From Leisingera sp. ANG59 (GTDB lineage: Bacteria > Pseudomonadota > Alphaproteobacteria > Rhodobacterales > Rhodobacteraceae), in NCBI RefSeq assembly GCF_013317235.1, contig NZ_WLCM01000001.1:74849-138848 (forward strand): a stretch of 64,000 bases of DNA, written 5' to 3'. Position numbers and translations under genes: made by a program. Below, piece after piece: positions 50,299-58,711 of the stretch (positions within the stretch are counted from its first letter, which is position 1; each line of letters begins with the position of its first letter). The notes below the pieces were generated by a model that saw nothing but the letters and a program-made list of their open reading frames with translations, had not been told where the DNA came from and did no database searches.

Positions 50299-51285
50299 AT
50301 GAAACATCTGATGACGGCGGCAGCGCTAGCACTGGGGGCCGCGGGGGCGGCGCAGGCGGCGGATGACGTGACGCTGCAGCTGAAGTGGGTGACCCAGGCG
50401 CAGTTCGCGGGCTATTATGTGGCGCTGGACAAGGGGTTCTATGAGGAAGAGGACCTGAATGTCACCATCCTGCCGGGCGGCCCGGATATTGCGCCGACCC
50501 AGGTGATTGCCGGCGGCGGCGCCGATGTGACGGTGGAATGGATGCCGGCGGCGCTGGCGGCGCGGGAAAAGGGCCTGCCGCTGGTCAATATCGCACAGCC
50601 GTTCAAATCCTCCGGCATGATGCTGACCTGCTGGAAGGATGCCGGCATCGAGAGCCCCGAGGATCTGAAGAACCGCACTTTGGGGGTCTGGTTCTTTGGC
50701 AATGAGTTCCCCTTCATGAGCTGGATGAGCCAGCTGGGCATCGACACCGATGGCAAGGACGAAAACGGTGTCGAGGTGCTGAAGCAGGGTTTCAACGTTG
50801 ACCCGCTGCTGCAGCGCCAGGCGGACTGCATTTCGACCATGACCTATAATGAGTACTGGCAGGTGATCGATGCGGGCGTGTCCCCGGATGAATTGGTCAC
50901 CTTCAAATACGAGGATCAGGGCGTCGCAACGCTGGAAGACGGCCTGTATGTGCTGGAAGAGAACCTGAGCGATGAGGCCTTCACGGATAAGATGGAGCGC
51001 TTTGTGCGCGCCTCGATGAAGGGCTGGAAATACGCAGAGGAGAACCCGGATGAGGCAGCGGAAATCGTGCTGGACAATGACGCCTCCGGCGCGCAGACCG
51101 AAACCCATCAGAAACGGATGATGGGCGAGATCGCCAAGCTGACCGCAGGCAGCAACGGCGCGCTGGACACGGCGGACTATGAGCGCACTGTGGCGACTCT
51201 GATGGGCGGCGGCTCGGACCCGGTGATCACCAAGCAGCCGGAAGGCGCCTGGACCCATGCCATCACGGATGCGGCGCTGAAGTAA
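50299..51285 (+). CDS. NMT1/THI5-like ABC substrate-binding protein (likely pyrimidine)
   Basis: 328 residues with a Sec signal peptide (MKHLMTAAALALGAAGAAQA) and an NMT1/THI5-like fold: LQLKWVTQAQFAGYYVALDK, GGPDIAPTQVIAGGGADVTV and GVWFFGNEFPFMSWMSQLGI. ThiY of this family binds formylaminopyrimidine, and relatives bind riboflavin or pyrimidines. With PreTA, hydA and rutR next to it, uracil or thymine is the best guess. It has its own promoter region with a RutR-like box and its own terminator, so it can be made in excess over the permeases. Confidence 0.87.
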   Translation: MKHLMTAAALALGAAGAAQAADDVTLQLKWVTQAQFAGYYVALDKGFYEEEDLNVTILPGGPDIAPTQVIAGGGADVTVEWMPAALAAREKGLPLVNIAQPFKSSGMMLTCWKDAGIESPEDLKNRTLGVWFFGNEFPFMSWMSQLGIDTDGKDENGVEVLKQGFNVDPLLQRQADCISTMTYNEYWQVIDAGVSPDELVTFKYEDQGVATLEDGLYVLEENLSDEAFTDKMERFVRASMKGWKYAEENPDEAAEIVLDNDASGAQTETHQKRMMGEIAKLTAGSNGALDTADYERTVATLMGGGSDPVITKQPEGAWTHAITDAALK

Positions 51286-51313
51286 ACCTTGGGAACGGCC
51301 AAAGGCCTTGCAG

Positions 51314-51342
51314 CCCCGCCGGATCCGGTCCGGCGGGGTTTT
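51314..51342 (+). terminator. Rho-independent terminator of the binding-protein gene
   Basis: Perfect 10-bp arms (51314-51323 and 51329-51338) with loop TCCGG and TTTT. Confidence 0.92.
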
Positions 51343-51438
51343 GCGTGAAAGGTTCAAGGTTTGGTTAAAATTGCAACAAAATTCCAGCCGAGAGAATAAA
51401 CGCCCTCAGGTTGTTTAAATTTATGTTAGCATGACCTT

Positions 51439-52458
51439 ATGGGAGAGGTGTGCGAACATATCCCTGAACGGCAAGGGCCTGCTGGCAGTGCGCCGCAGTA
51501 TTTGTGCCTTTGCTCTCAGCCTGACGCCGCCGAATGCCGGTCCAGGTATGCGGTCAAGGGCCGGTTTGCCTTGCTGGATGTGGCCAGCCGGAGCAGCGCC
51601 TTGCCTTTGATGGCGCTGTGCCAGGCGGCGCATGACCGGAAACTGGCGACTGGCCGGGCGCAGATTCTGGTGCTGTATGAGCTGGAGCCGCCGGGGCTGG
51701 CAGAGGCTGGCGCAGGACACAGCGATGTTGTGCCTGTTGCGGTGTGCAAGCTTGAAAGAATCGCCCATGCCGACCTGCTGCATGCGCTGGCCAGCGGCTT
51801 TGACGTGATCTACTTGCAGGCCTGTTCCGCGCCGCAAGGGCAGGATCTGCAACGGCTGGAAGTGGACCTGGTGCGGACCCTGGGCGGATTGGGCCGGATC
51901 CTGCTGTTCAACGGCGCTGCCGGGCTGGACCGACGGCTGGCAGCGCGGCTGCTGCCGTTTCCCTCGGTCGCGCCTGAGGTGCTGGCGGTGGGCAGCCGCC
52001 GGGATACGGCCCGTGCAAGCGCCGCAGCACTGCTGCCTGCAAGCACCGGCCATGCTGATCTGCCGGATCAGGCGCCGTACGGCTCTGTCAGCCTGGATGA
52101 AGGCCTGTGCAACACCTGCAGCAGCTGTGTCTGGGTATGCCCGTCAGATGCGCTGAGCCTGACCGAGAACGGAGGCGCGCTGAGTTTTGTTGAGTCGCTG
52201 TGCACGCAATGCGGCTTGTGCGTTTCGGTCTGTCCGCAGCGGGCGCTGAGCATGACGCCCGGGATGGATCTGACAGCCTATGCCGTGCTGCCGCATCTGC
52301 TGACCGGAGAAGACGGGCAAACGGGCGGTCCGGCGGCAGCTGGTGGTGCTGGGGAAGTCACCGCAGCTGAGCCGGATCCTTGCTCTGAGGCTGGTTTGCC
52401 CTTTGCCGATCCGGTGGTCAGCCCTGTTCCAGAAACCCGCCATACTGGCCGCGCTTGA
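51439..52458 (+). CDS. 4Fe-4S ferredoxin-domain protein, apparently shortened
   Basis: 339 residues. The C-terminal part holds two [4Fe-4S] motifs, CNTCSSCVWVCP and CTQCGLCVSVCP (about 221-265). The part before (VVPVAVCKLERIAHADLLHA and following) resembles the middle of the large (about 650 aa) 4Fe-4S proteins found beside formate dehydrogenase genes in Rhodobacteraceae. Compared with those, as I recall them, this gene lacks the N-terminal third and the C-terminal CxxCG segment; the last 50 residues (GGPAAAGGAGEVTAAEPDP...) look non-conserved and overlap the convergent flavin reductase gene by 41 nt. Probably an electron-transfer protein or a decaying remnant. Confidence 0.7.
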   Translation: MGEVCEHIPERQGPAGSAPQYLCLCSQPDAAECRSRYAVKGRFALLDVASRSSALPLMALCQAAHDRKLATGRAQILVLYELEPPGLAEAGAGHSDVVPVAVCKLERIAHADLLHALASGFDVIYLQACSAPQGQDLQRLEVDLVRTLGGLGRILLFNGAAGLDRRLAARLLPFPSVAPEVLAVGSRRDTARASAAALLPASTGHADLPDQAPYGSVSLDEGLCNTCSSCVWVCPSDALSLTENGGALSFVESLCTQCGLCVSVCPQRALSMTPGMDLTAYAVLPHLLTGEDGQTGGPAAAGGAGEVTAAEPDPCSEAGLPFADPVVSPVPETRHTGRA

Positions 52459-52918
52459 AGATCAGTCCCTTGCCCGGACGGGTGGTCACGCGGGCAACTT
52501 CGCCGATGACGATGGTGTGGTCGCCTGCCGGATGGGCGGCATGGCGGCGGCAGTCGAACCGGGCGATCACCCCCTCCAGCGCCGGCGCCCCCAGTTCGTT
52601 CGGCTGCCAGGCCGCGGCGGAGAAATCCTCGCCGAAGGCGGCAAAATGCTTGGCCAAGGCAAGCTGGTCCTCTGCCATCACATGAATCGCAAAGTTGTCC
52701 GCCGCTACAAAGGCATCGTGGCGCAGCGAGGCCTTGGCCGGGCACCACAGCATCAGGGGCGGGTCGAGGGAGACTGAGGTGAAACTGTTGACGGTAATGG
52801 CCAGCGGGCCGCGTTCCGTCCGGGTGGTGACAACCGTCACCCCGGTGCCAAAGCAGCCGAGCGCATCGCGGTAGGCCCGGGCGGTGTCCGGCCCGGGAAT
52901 AAAGCTGGTGTCGGCCAT
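52418..52918 (-). CDS. Flavin reductase-like (FMN-binding split-barrel) protein
   Basis: 166 residues of the flavin reductase-like family: GCFGTGVTVVTTRTERGPLA, ITVNSFTSVSLDPPLMLWCP and HAAHPAGDHTIVIGEVARV. Such proteins supply reduced FMN/FAD to two-component monooxygenases, or reduce flavin with NADH. No monooxygenase gene is close. It follows the exonuclease gene by 60 nt on the same strand and overlaps the ferredoxin gene tail-to-tail. Confidence 0.87.
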   Translation of the reverse strand: MADTSFIPGPDTARAYRDALGCFGTGVTVVTTRTERGPLAITVNSFTSVSLDPPLMLWCPAKASLRHDAFVAADNFAIHVMAEDQLALAKHFAAFGEDFSAAAWQPNELGAPALEGVIARFDCRRHAAHPAGDHTIVIGEVARVTTRPGKGLIFKRGQYGGFLEQG

Positions 52919-52978
52919 CTCGCGCGCCTTTTGTTCGTTCCGGGCCGTGACCTGCCACGCATGGCCCCGATTGTCTAC

Positions 52979-54388
52979 CTAGTTCATGTCCGCAATGAGG
53001 CGGCCGTGCCTGCGGGTTTCCTCCAGCACCGCGCCAAAGGTGGTGAGCCCGCGGGCTTCCAGCATCGGCAGCATCTTGCAGAAGACCTCAGCCGTGGCGC
53101 GGGCATCCCCCATGGCGGTATGGCGCAGGGCAGGCGGAATGGTGACATCCAGACGGTCGCACAAGGCATCCAGCGTGTGTTCCTGCGATGCGCCGAACAG
53201 CACCGCACTGAGCAGCACGGTGTCCAGAACCGGTTGGTCCCAGGTCACGCCGGTGCGTTTGGCGTGCCGGTGCAGGAACGCCATGTCGAAGGGTGCGTTA
53301 TGGGCGACGATCACCGCGTCGGAGGCAAACCGGTGAAACTGGCGGGCGGCGCTGGCTATTCCCGGGCGGCCGCGCACCATGGTATCAGTGATGCCATGCA
53401 CTTTGGTCGCCGCCGCCGGGATTGGACGGCCGGGATTGACCAGGGTCTCAAACCTTTCGCTTTCGATGATCCGGCTGCGCACCACCCGCAGGGCGCCGAT
53501 CTGCACGATTTCATCCTTGTGCGGCAGCAGGCCGGTTGTCTCGGTATCGAACACCACGTAACTCAGGGCGCTGAGCTTGCGGCCGTTCAGCTCCGTATGC
53601 TCAGCATCGAGCAGCGCAAAATCATAGACCAGCGGGCGGGACTCATCCGGTGCAAGGCCAGCATGGGCGCCTTCGAACAGGATGATATAGCCCGGGGCGC
53701 CGCCAAGGGGTTTCAGGCGGAGGTCGAACACCTGGCTGCCGCTGGCGCTTTTGACTTCCGCCTCAACCTCCTTGCCGCTGCGCACCAGACGGCCGTAGGC
53801 CGCCTCCAGGCCGGTCTGGTCCAGGTAGTCCGACAGCGGCGCATTCAGCCGCGGCAGCGCCTCCTGTGCAAGCACCGCGGCGGCCTGGCCGTCATAGAGC
53901 ACGATCTGATGCGCCGGGCTGGCCATCACGGTGGCGATGGGAATGTCGGTGAGCAGCGCCGCCAGCCGGGCCTTCTCGGCTTCCAGATGTTCGGTTTCGC
54001 GGGCGATAGCCTCTGCCGCGTTCAGCGCCGAGGTGCCCAGCTGTCCAGCCAGGCCTTCGGCGGCGGCGGCCAGGTCGCCCAGGTAGCGGGCGCCGTGGGT
54101 ATCCAGTTCCTTGCTCACCCCGGCATGGGCGCGGGCCCGCATGCCCGCAGCCAGGCGTTCGATCGGTTTGGCGACGTTTTCGTCGAACAGCAGCCAGATC
54201 CCGGCGCAAAGGCCAAGAATGGCAAAGCCGCTGAGCAGGCCGGAGAAGAGGAAGGCGTCGACCAGCGCAGGCTGGCCCGCACGGCTGTAGCCGAGCCACA
54301 GCGCGCCGCCGGTGACAGCGATGCCGCCAAGCGCCAGAAGGCAGAAGAACAGGAAGATCCGCAGCCGCAGCGACAAGCGAGTGTGCAT
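52979..54388 (-). CDS. Membrane-anchored DEDDh 3'-5' exonuclease with sensor-like N-terminus
   Basis: 469 residues. Two membrane helices (about 10-32 and 43-68), a HAMP-like stretch with coiled coil (about 70-145) and a PAS-like region (about 145-240) precede a DnaQ-type exonuclease (about 275-450). Catalytic residues are complete: Asp281 and Glu283 (FDTETTGL), Asp368 (HNAPFDMAFL), His423 and Asp428 (RHTAMGDARAT). The layout is that of a sensor kinase with the kinase replaced by an exonuclease. It is 2 nt from the small membrane protein gene and in line with the DUF294 and acetate symporter genes, a combination also known near VC_2705-type symporters. Substrate (DNA, RNA, or a small nucleotide) unknown. 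Confidence 0.88.
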   Translation of the reverse strand: MHTRLSLRLRIFLFFCLLALGGIAVTGGALWLGYSRAGQPALVDAFLFSGLLSGFAILGLCAGIWLLFDENVAKPIERLAAGMRARAHAGVSKELDTHGARYLGDLAAAAEGLAGQLGTSALNAAEAIARETEHLEAEKARLAALLTDIPIATVMASPAHQIVLYDGQAAAVLAQEALPRLNAPLSDYLDQTGLEAAYGRLVRSGKEVEAEVKSASGSQVFDLRLKPLGGAPGYIILFEGAHAGLAPDESRPLVYDFALLDAEHTELNGRKLSALSYVVFDTETTGLLPHKDEIVQIGALRVVRSRIIESERFETLVNPGRPIPAAATKVHGITDTMVRGRPGIASAARQFHRFASDAVIVAHNAPFDMAFLHRHAKRTGVTWDQPVLDTVLLSAVLFGASQEHTLDALCDRLDVTIPPALRHTAMGDARATAEVFCKMLPMLEARGLTTFGAVLEETRRHGRLIADMN

Positions 54389-54390
54389 GG

Positions 54391-54909
54391 CTATCCTCCG
54401 CAGGCGGTGGTCAGAATGGCATCATCGGCCTCTGCCGCGACCCAGTCCAGCCCCTTGGGCAGCCCGTCGCCGGAGAACGCCGCTGTGCCCGCGGCCAGCG
54501 CCCGGCGCCACTTGCCGCAGTCCAGCACTGCGGCCTTCTTGCTGACGGGCGCCCAGCGGCCGAAAAAGTAGAGATTGGCCAGAAAGACCTGCGGGTGCGC
54601 CGGGTGGCTTTTCATCGTAGCGGTGTCAACCGCGGCGAAACGGTCCACATAAGGCACCGCGTGCGTCCAGGGTCGGTAGAAGCTGCGGTTCTTGACGGTT
54701 TCCGCCACCACCAGCCCTTCGGGCAGTGCGGCCTTGGTGCGCGCGTACCAGCCGTATTCCGACGCGATGGTGACGCCGATCATCGCCAATCCCGCTGCCA
54801 CCGGTGCAAACCAGCGAGGCAGCCGGCCCTTCAGCGTCCGGTTCAGCAGCATCACCACGCCGGCCGCGGCGATGCCCGCAAAAATCACCGCAATCAGTTC
54901 CAGAAACAT
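54391..54909 (-). CDS. Membrane-anchored hypothetical protein
   Basis: 172 residues: two N-terminal hydrophobic helices (about 3-22 and 34-52) with a short basic loop, then a soluble, probably periplasmic domain (TVKNRSFYRPWTHAVPYVDR, VFLANLYFFGRWAPVSK) with Cys near 131 and 170 that may pair. No recognised family. It lies between the DUF294 gene (86 nt) and the exonuclease gene (2 nt), so it is probably part of that module. Confidence 0.7.
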   Translation of the reverse strand: MFLELIAVIFAGIAAAGVVMLLNRTLKGRLPRWFAPVAAGLAMIGVTIASEYGWYARTKAALPEGLVVAETVKNRSFYRPWTHAVPYVDRFAAVDTATMKSHPAHPQVFLANLYFFGRWAPVSKKAAVLDCGKWRRALAAGTAAFSGDGLPKGLDWVAAEADDAILTTACGG

Positions 54910-54911
54910 TC

Positions 54912-54980
54912 GCTCTCCCCGCAGGCCTCCGGCCTTTTCATCTTTCTCAAAAAAACTCTCCCCGCGGGCTCCCGCATTCT
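54912..54980 (-). repeat. REP-like intergenic element (second copy)
   Basis: On the minus strand GGGAGCCCGCGGGGAGAG is followed by seven T, GAGAAAGATGAAAA and GGCCGGAGGCC. The AAAGATGAAA ending is shared with the element at 45805-45876. The T-tract after a GC stem could also end transcription of the DUF294 gene. Confidence 0.4.
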
Positions 54981-54995
54981 CCGCAGGCGCAGCCG

Positions 54996-56819
54996 TCAGC
55001 TCAGCATTCCCTTACCGTGGCCTACCGCCGATTGCATTGTTTTTACCACAACAAAGGCGTCGCGCAGATGGCTTCTCTCAAAATCCGACAGATCCGAGGG
55101 TGCCAGGTAGTTATCCGGCGCCTGGCCGCCGCGGATCTGCGCCGCCTGATGCTCCAGCCGGGTCTGGGCGATCAGGTCGTAGGCATCCAGCAGGTCCCGC
55201 GCGCCGGAGGGGCTGAGCACGCCGGCGGCCTCCGCGGCCTCCAGCCGGGCGCGGGTGTTGACCCCGTCCAGCTGGCCTTGCAGGGCATAGACCCGGCCCA
55301 GGTCCACCACCGGCACCACGCCGTTGTGCTTCATGTCCAGCGTGTTGCGGTGCTCGCCCGAGCGGATGGTGGCCAGCCCGCGCAAGAGGCCCAGCGGCGG
55401 CGTGTGCTTCAGCGAGTTGGCGATCATATGGGCGGTGAAGATCGAATTGGCGCTTGCCGCCTTCAGCGTCTCCTGCTGCAGATCGGCAAACAGCGCCGCG
55501 TCGCCGCCGATGGGGCGCAGGTCGAACATCACCGAGGCGAGCATCTGCGCCTCCGGGTCCGGCTTGGCGATCCAGCCGCGGAAGTAGTTGCGCCAGGCGT
55601 GCAGCGGCTGCCGCCAGCGGGGATTGGAGGCCATCATGTCTCCGGGGCAATAGACATAGCCGCAGGTGTTGAGCCCGTCGCAGACGAACTTGGCGAGCTG
55701 CTCGAAATAGGGTTCGTCGCCCTCGGCCAGATCGTCGGACAGGATCAGGCAGTTGTCCTGGTCGGAGACGCCTGTCTGTTCGCGCCGCCCTTGCGAGCCG
55801 CAGGCGAGCCACAGGTAGGGCACCGGGGCGGGGCCCAGTTTCGCCTCGGCCAGCGCCAGCAGACGGCGGGTTGCGGTGTCGGCGATGTCGGTGATCAGGC
55901 GGGTGACCACCTCGTGCCGGTTGCCGCCCGCCACCAGCTGCACCAGCAGGCGGGGGATTTCGGCGGTGACCTTGGCCATCTCCCCGGCGGATCCGGCGCG
56001 GGCGATGGCAGAGACCATCTCGCCCGAGCTGACAGCCTGGAAACGGGTGAGGTCGGTTTGGGTCACGATGCCGGCGAGCTTGCCTGCCTCGACCACCGGG
56101 ATGTGGCCGATGCCGTGCTCCATCATCATGTGCAGCACGTCGGAGCCGATGGCGGAGGGCGCCAGCGTCAGCGGGTCCGGGGTCATCACGTTGCAGACCG
56201 GGGTGGAGATCGGCTTGCCCTCGGCCAGGATCCTGGCTGTCAGGTCGCGGGTGGTGAGAATGCCTTGCAGGGTGTCCCCGTCGGTCACGCAGACGGAGGA
56301 GATGCGGCGGTCCCTCATCAGCTGCGCCGCACCCTGGCAGGTGAGGCCGCCGGAGCAGGTGACGGGATCGCGCGCCATGATCGCCTCGACGCGTGTGGTG
56401 GCCAGGCTGCCGGTGTCCGTGCTGCCGGGGCGGCGGCGGTCGAAGAATTTCGCGACCTTCGGCTGGCTGGCCATCAGGGCGTGGAAATCCGCCTTGGGCA
56501 GCAGCAGCAGCAAGGTGTCAGCGGTGGCCTGGGCCGAGGTCGCCGCCCGGCCGCCGCGGGTCAGCCCGCGTTCGCCAAAGGAATTGCGGGGGCCGAGAAT
56601 GGAGACGGGGATGCCGTTCTCATCGGTCACTTCGACCTCGCCGGTGTGGACCAGGTAGAGCCCCTGCAGCTCCTCGTTCAGCGCATAGACGGGGTCGCCC
56701 GCGGCGGCCTCGATCTGGCGGAACTTGGGGGCCAGCTCCTGCAGCAGCGCCGGTTCCAGGCTGTCGTAGGGGTGGACCGAGGTCAGGAAGCGGAGCAGTG
56801 CGGCGTCAGATAGGGGCAT
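54996..56819 (-). CDS. cNMP-binding/CBS/DUF294 nucleotidyltransferase-like protein
   Basis: 607 residues with four parts: cyclic-nucleotide-binding-like domain (about 15-115; NSFGERGLTRGGRAATSAQA), two CBS motifs (about 145-260; VTDGDTLQGILTTRDL and PVVEAGKLAGIVTQTDL), a DUF294 nucleotidyltransferase fold with GSQGRREQTGVSDQD (metal Asp353 and Asp355), and a DUF294 C-terminal helical domain. The NTase motif is like that of GlnD, so transfer of a nucleotide to a protein partner is possible. The Arg of the cNMP pocket seems replaced (GERGLTRGGRAATS keeps an Arg near the phosphate site). Soluble. It follows the acetate symporter operon but behind a terminator. Confidence 0.9.
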   Translation of the reverse strand: MPLSDAALLRFLTSVHPYDSLEPALLQELAPKFRQIEAAAGDPVYALNEELQGLYLVHTGEVEVTDENGIPVSILGPRNSFGERGLTRGGRAATSAQATADTLLLLLPKADFHALMASQPKVAKFFDRRRPGSTDTGSLATTRVEAIMARDPVTCSGGLTCQGAAQLMRDRRISSVCVTDGDTLQGILTTRDLTARILAEGKPISTPVCNVMTPDPLTLAPSAIGSDVLHMMMEHGIGHIPVVEAGKLAGIVTQTDLTRFQAVSSGEMVSAIARAGSAGEMAKVTAEIPRLLVQLVAGGNRHEVVTRLITDIADTATRRLLALAEAKLGPAPVPYLWLACGSQGRREQTGVSDQDNCLILSDDLAEGDEPYFEQLAKFVCDGLNTCGYVYCPGDMMASNPRWRQPLHAWRNYFRGWIAKPDPEAQMLASVMFDLRPIGGDAALFADLQQETLKAASANSIFTAHMIANSLKHTPPLGLLRGLATIRSGEHRNTLDMKHNGVVPVVDLGRVYALQGQLDGVNTRARLEAAEAAGVLSPSGARDLLDAYDLIAQTRLEHQAAQIRGGQAPDNYLAPSDLSDFERSHLRDAFVVVKTMQSAVGHGKGMLS

Positions 56820-56841
56820 GGTGGTACCTGCGTGAAATCAG

Positions 56842-56881
56842 GAAAAAAATGGTCCCGCCGAGTGTGAACCGGACGGGACCA
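56842..56881 (-). terminator. Rho-independent terminator of the symporter operon
   Basis: On the minus strand TGGTCCCG (from 56881) pairs with CGGGACCA around a loop with a short internal stem, followed by seven T. A second stem, GGCGGGC/GCCCGCC, lies just before it at about 56891-56915. Confidence 0.9.
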
Positions 56882-56925
56882 TGAGGAAAGAGGCGGGCCG
56901 CTGGGAGCAGCCCGCCCAGGGGAGT

Positions 56926-58710
56926 TTAGTGGTCCTGTGCGGCCCCGGCGCCGCGCGGGATGCGGACGCTTTCCACCAGCTCTTCGATCTCGGCGGGGAT
57001 CGCCTCGGTCGATTTCGACACGAAGTAGGCCACCGCGAAGTTCACCATCGCGCCGATCGCACCGAAGGAGGTGGATTTGACGGTGCCCAGCAGGGGGTCC
57101 GCATCGGTGAAGGAGTTGGTGTCCGGGATGAACAGCCAGCCCTTGTGCAGGAAGATGTAGACCAGGGTCACGATCAGGCCTGCCAGCATGCCGGCCACGG
57201 CGCCCTTGTTGTTCACCTTGGTGAAGATGCCCATCATCAGTGCCGGGAAGATCGAGGCTGCGGCCAGGCCGAAGGCCAGTGCAACAGTCTGCGCGGCAAA
57301 GCCCGGCGGGTTCAGACCCAGGTAGGTTGCCACACCGATGGCCACGGCCATGGCGATACGGGCCGACAGCAGCTCGCCTTTTTCCGAGATGTTCGGGTTG
57401 ATCGAGCCCTTGATCAGGTCGTGCGACACTGCCGAGGAAATCGCCAGCAAGAGGCCCGCAGCGGTGGACAGAGCAGCTGCCAGGCCGCCAGCCGCCACCA
57501 GACCGATCACCCAGCCCGGCAGGTTGGCAATCTCAGGATTGGCCAGAACCAGGATGTCGCGGTTGAAGTTGGTCAGCTCATTGCCGGCCCAGCCGTTGGC
57601 GTCGGCAGTTGCCTGCAGATCGGCGTTCTGGTCGTTGTAGTACTGGATCGCACCGTCGCCGTTCTTGTCTTCCCAGCCCAGAAGGCCGGTCTGCTGCCAG
57701 GTCGCCATCCAGTCGTACTTGGGATCTTCTTCGATCTGCTGCACGGTCACGGCGCCGCCTTCGATGCCGCCGTTCGGCCACATCATCTCGGTGATGTTCA
57801 GGCGGGCCATGGCGCCAACTGCCGGAGCGGTCAGGTAGAGCAGGGCAATGAACACCAGCGCCCAGCCGGCCGACCAGCGGGCATCAGCCACTTTCGGCAC
57901 GGTGAAGAAGCGCATGATCACGTGGGGCAGGCCCGCGGTGCCGATCATCAGCGACAGGGTGAAGAGCACCATGTTGAAGGTGTCGGCGTGATGCGCGGTG
58001 TACTCGTTGAAGCCGAGCTCGGTCACGATGGCGTCCAGCTTGGCCAGCAGCGGCTCACCCGAGGCGGCATGATCGCCGAACAGGCCCAGGGCCGGGATCG
58101 GGTTGCCGGTCAGCTGAAGCGAGATAAAGATGGCCGGAATGGTGTAGGCCATGATCAGCACGCAGTACTGCGCTACCTGGGTGTAGGTCACGCCCTTCAT
58201 GCCGCCGAACACGGCGTAGGCGAAGACCACACAGGCGCCGATCAGCAGGCCCGCGGTGTTGGAGACCTCCAGGAAGCGGCCGAAGGCCACGCCGACGCCG
58301 GTCATCTGGCCGATCACGTAAGTGGTCGAGGCCACGATCAGGCAGATCACAGCCACAACGCGCGCGGTGGGCGAATAAAACCGGTCGCCGATGAACTCGG
58401 ACACGGTGAACTTGCCGAACTTGCGCAGGTAGGGCGCCAGCAGCAGCGCCAGCAGCACGTAGCCGCCGGTCCAGCCCATCAGGAAGGTGGAGTTGTCATA
58501 GCCGGTAAAGGCGATGAGGCCCGCCATCGAGATGAAGGAGGCCGCCGACATCCAGTCGGCCGCGGTGGCCATGCCGTTGGTGACGGGGTGAACGCCCCGG
58601 CCCGCGGCATAGAATTCAGATGTGGAGCCCGCGCGGGCCCAGATCGCGATGCCGATGTAAAGCGCAAAGGACGCGCCCACAAACAGCAGGTTGATGGTAA
58701 ACTGGTCCAT
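56926..58710 (-). CDS. Sodium/acetate symporter of the VC_2705 subfamily (ActP-like)
   Basis: 594 residues, 13-14 helices, SSS family: FYAAGRGVHPVTNGMATAAD, SAASFISMAGLIAFTGYD and ALSTAAGLLLAISSAVSHDL. Unlike E. coli ActP it carries an extracytoplasmic insertion (about 315-400) with the EF-hand-like loop DKNGDGAIQYYN (348-359) that could bind calcium. The gene lies 1 nt after DUF4212, the small subunit typical of this subfamily. acs and adk upstream make acetate or a similar short carboxylate the likely substrate. Confidence 0.92.
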   Translation of the reverse strand: MDQFTINLLFVGASFALYIGIAIWARAGSTSEFYAAGRGVHPVTNGMATAADWMSAASFISMAGLIAFTGYDNSTFLMGWTGGYVLLALLLAPYLRKFGKFTVSEFIGDRFYSPTARVVAVICLIVASTTYVIGQMTGVGVAFGRFLEVSNTAGLLIGACVVFAYAVFGGMKGVTYTQVAQYCVLIMAYTIPAIFISLQLTGNPIPALGLFGDHAASGEPLLAKLDAIVTELGFNEYTAHHADTFNMVLFTLSLMIGTAGLPHVIMRFFTVPKVADARWSAGWALVFIALLYLTAPAVGAMARLNITEMMWPNGGIEGGAVTVQQIEEDPKYDWMATWQQTGLLGWEDKNGDGAIQYYNDQNADLQATADANGWAGNELTNFNRDILVLANPEIANLPGWVIGLVAAGGLAAALSTAAGLLLAISSAVSHDLIKGSINPNISEKGELLSARIAMAVAIGVATYLGLNPPGFAAQTVALAFGLAAASIFPALMMGIFTKVNNKGAVAGMLAGLIVTLVYIFLHKGWLFIPDTNSFTDADPLLGTVKSTSFGAIGAMVNFAVAYFVSKSTEAIPAEIEELVESVRIPRGAGAAQDH

Positions 58711-58711
58711 C

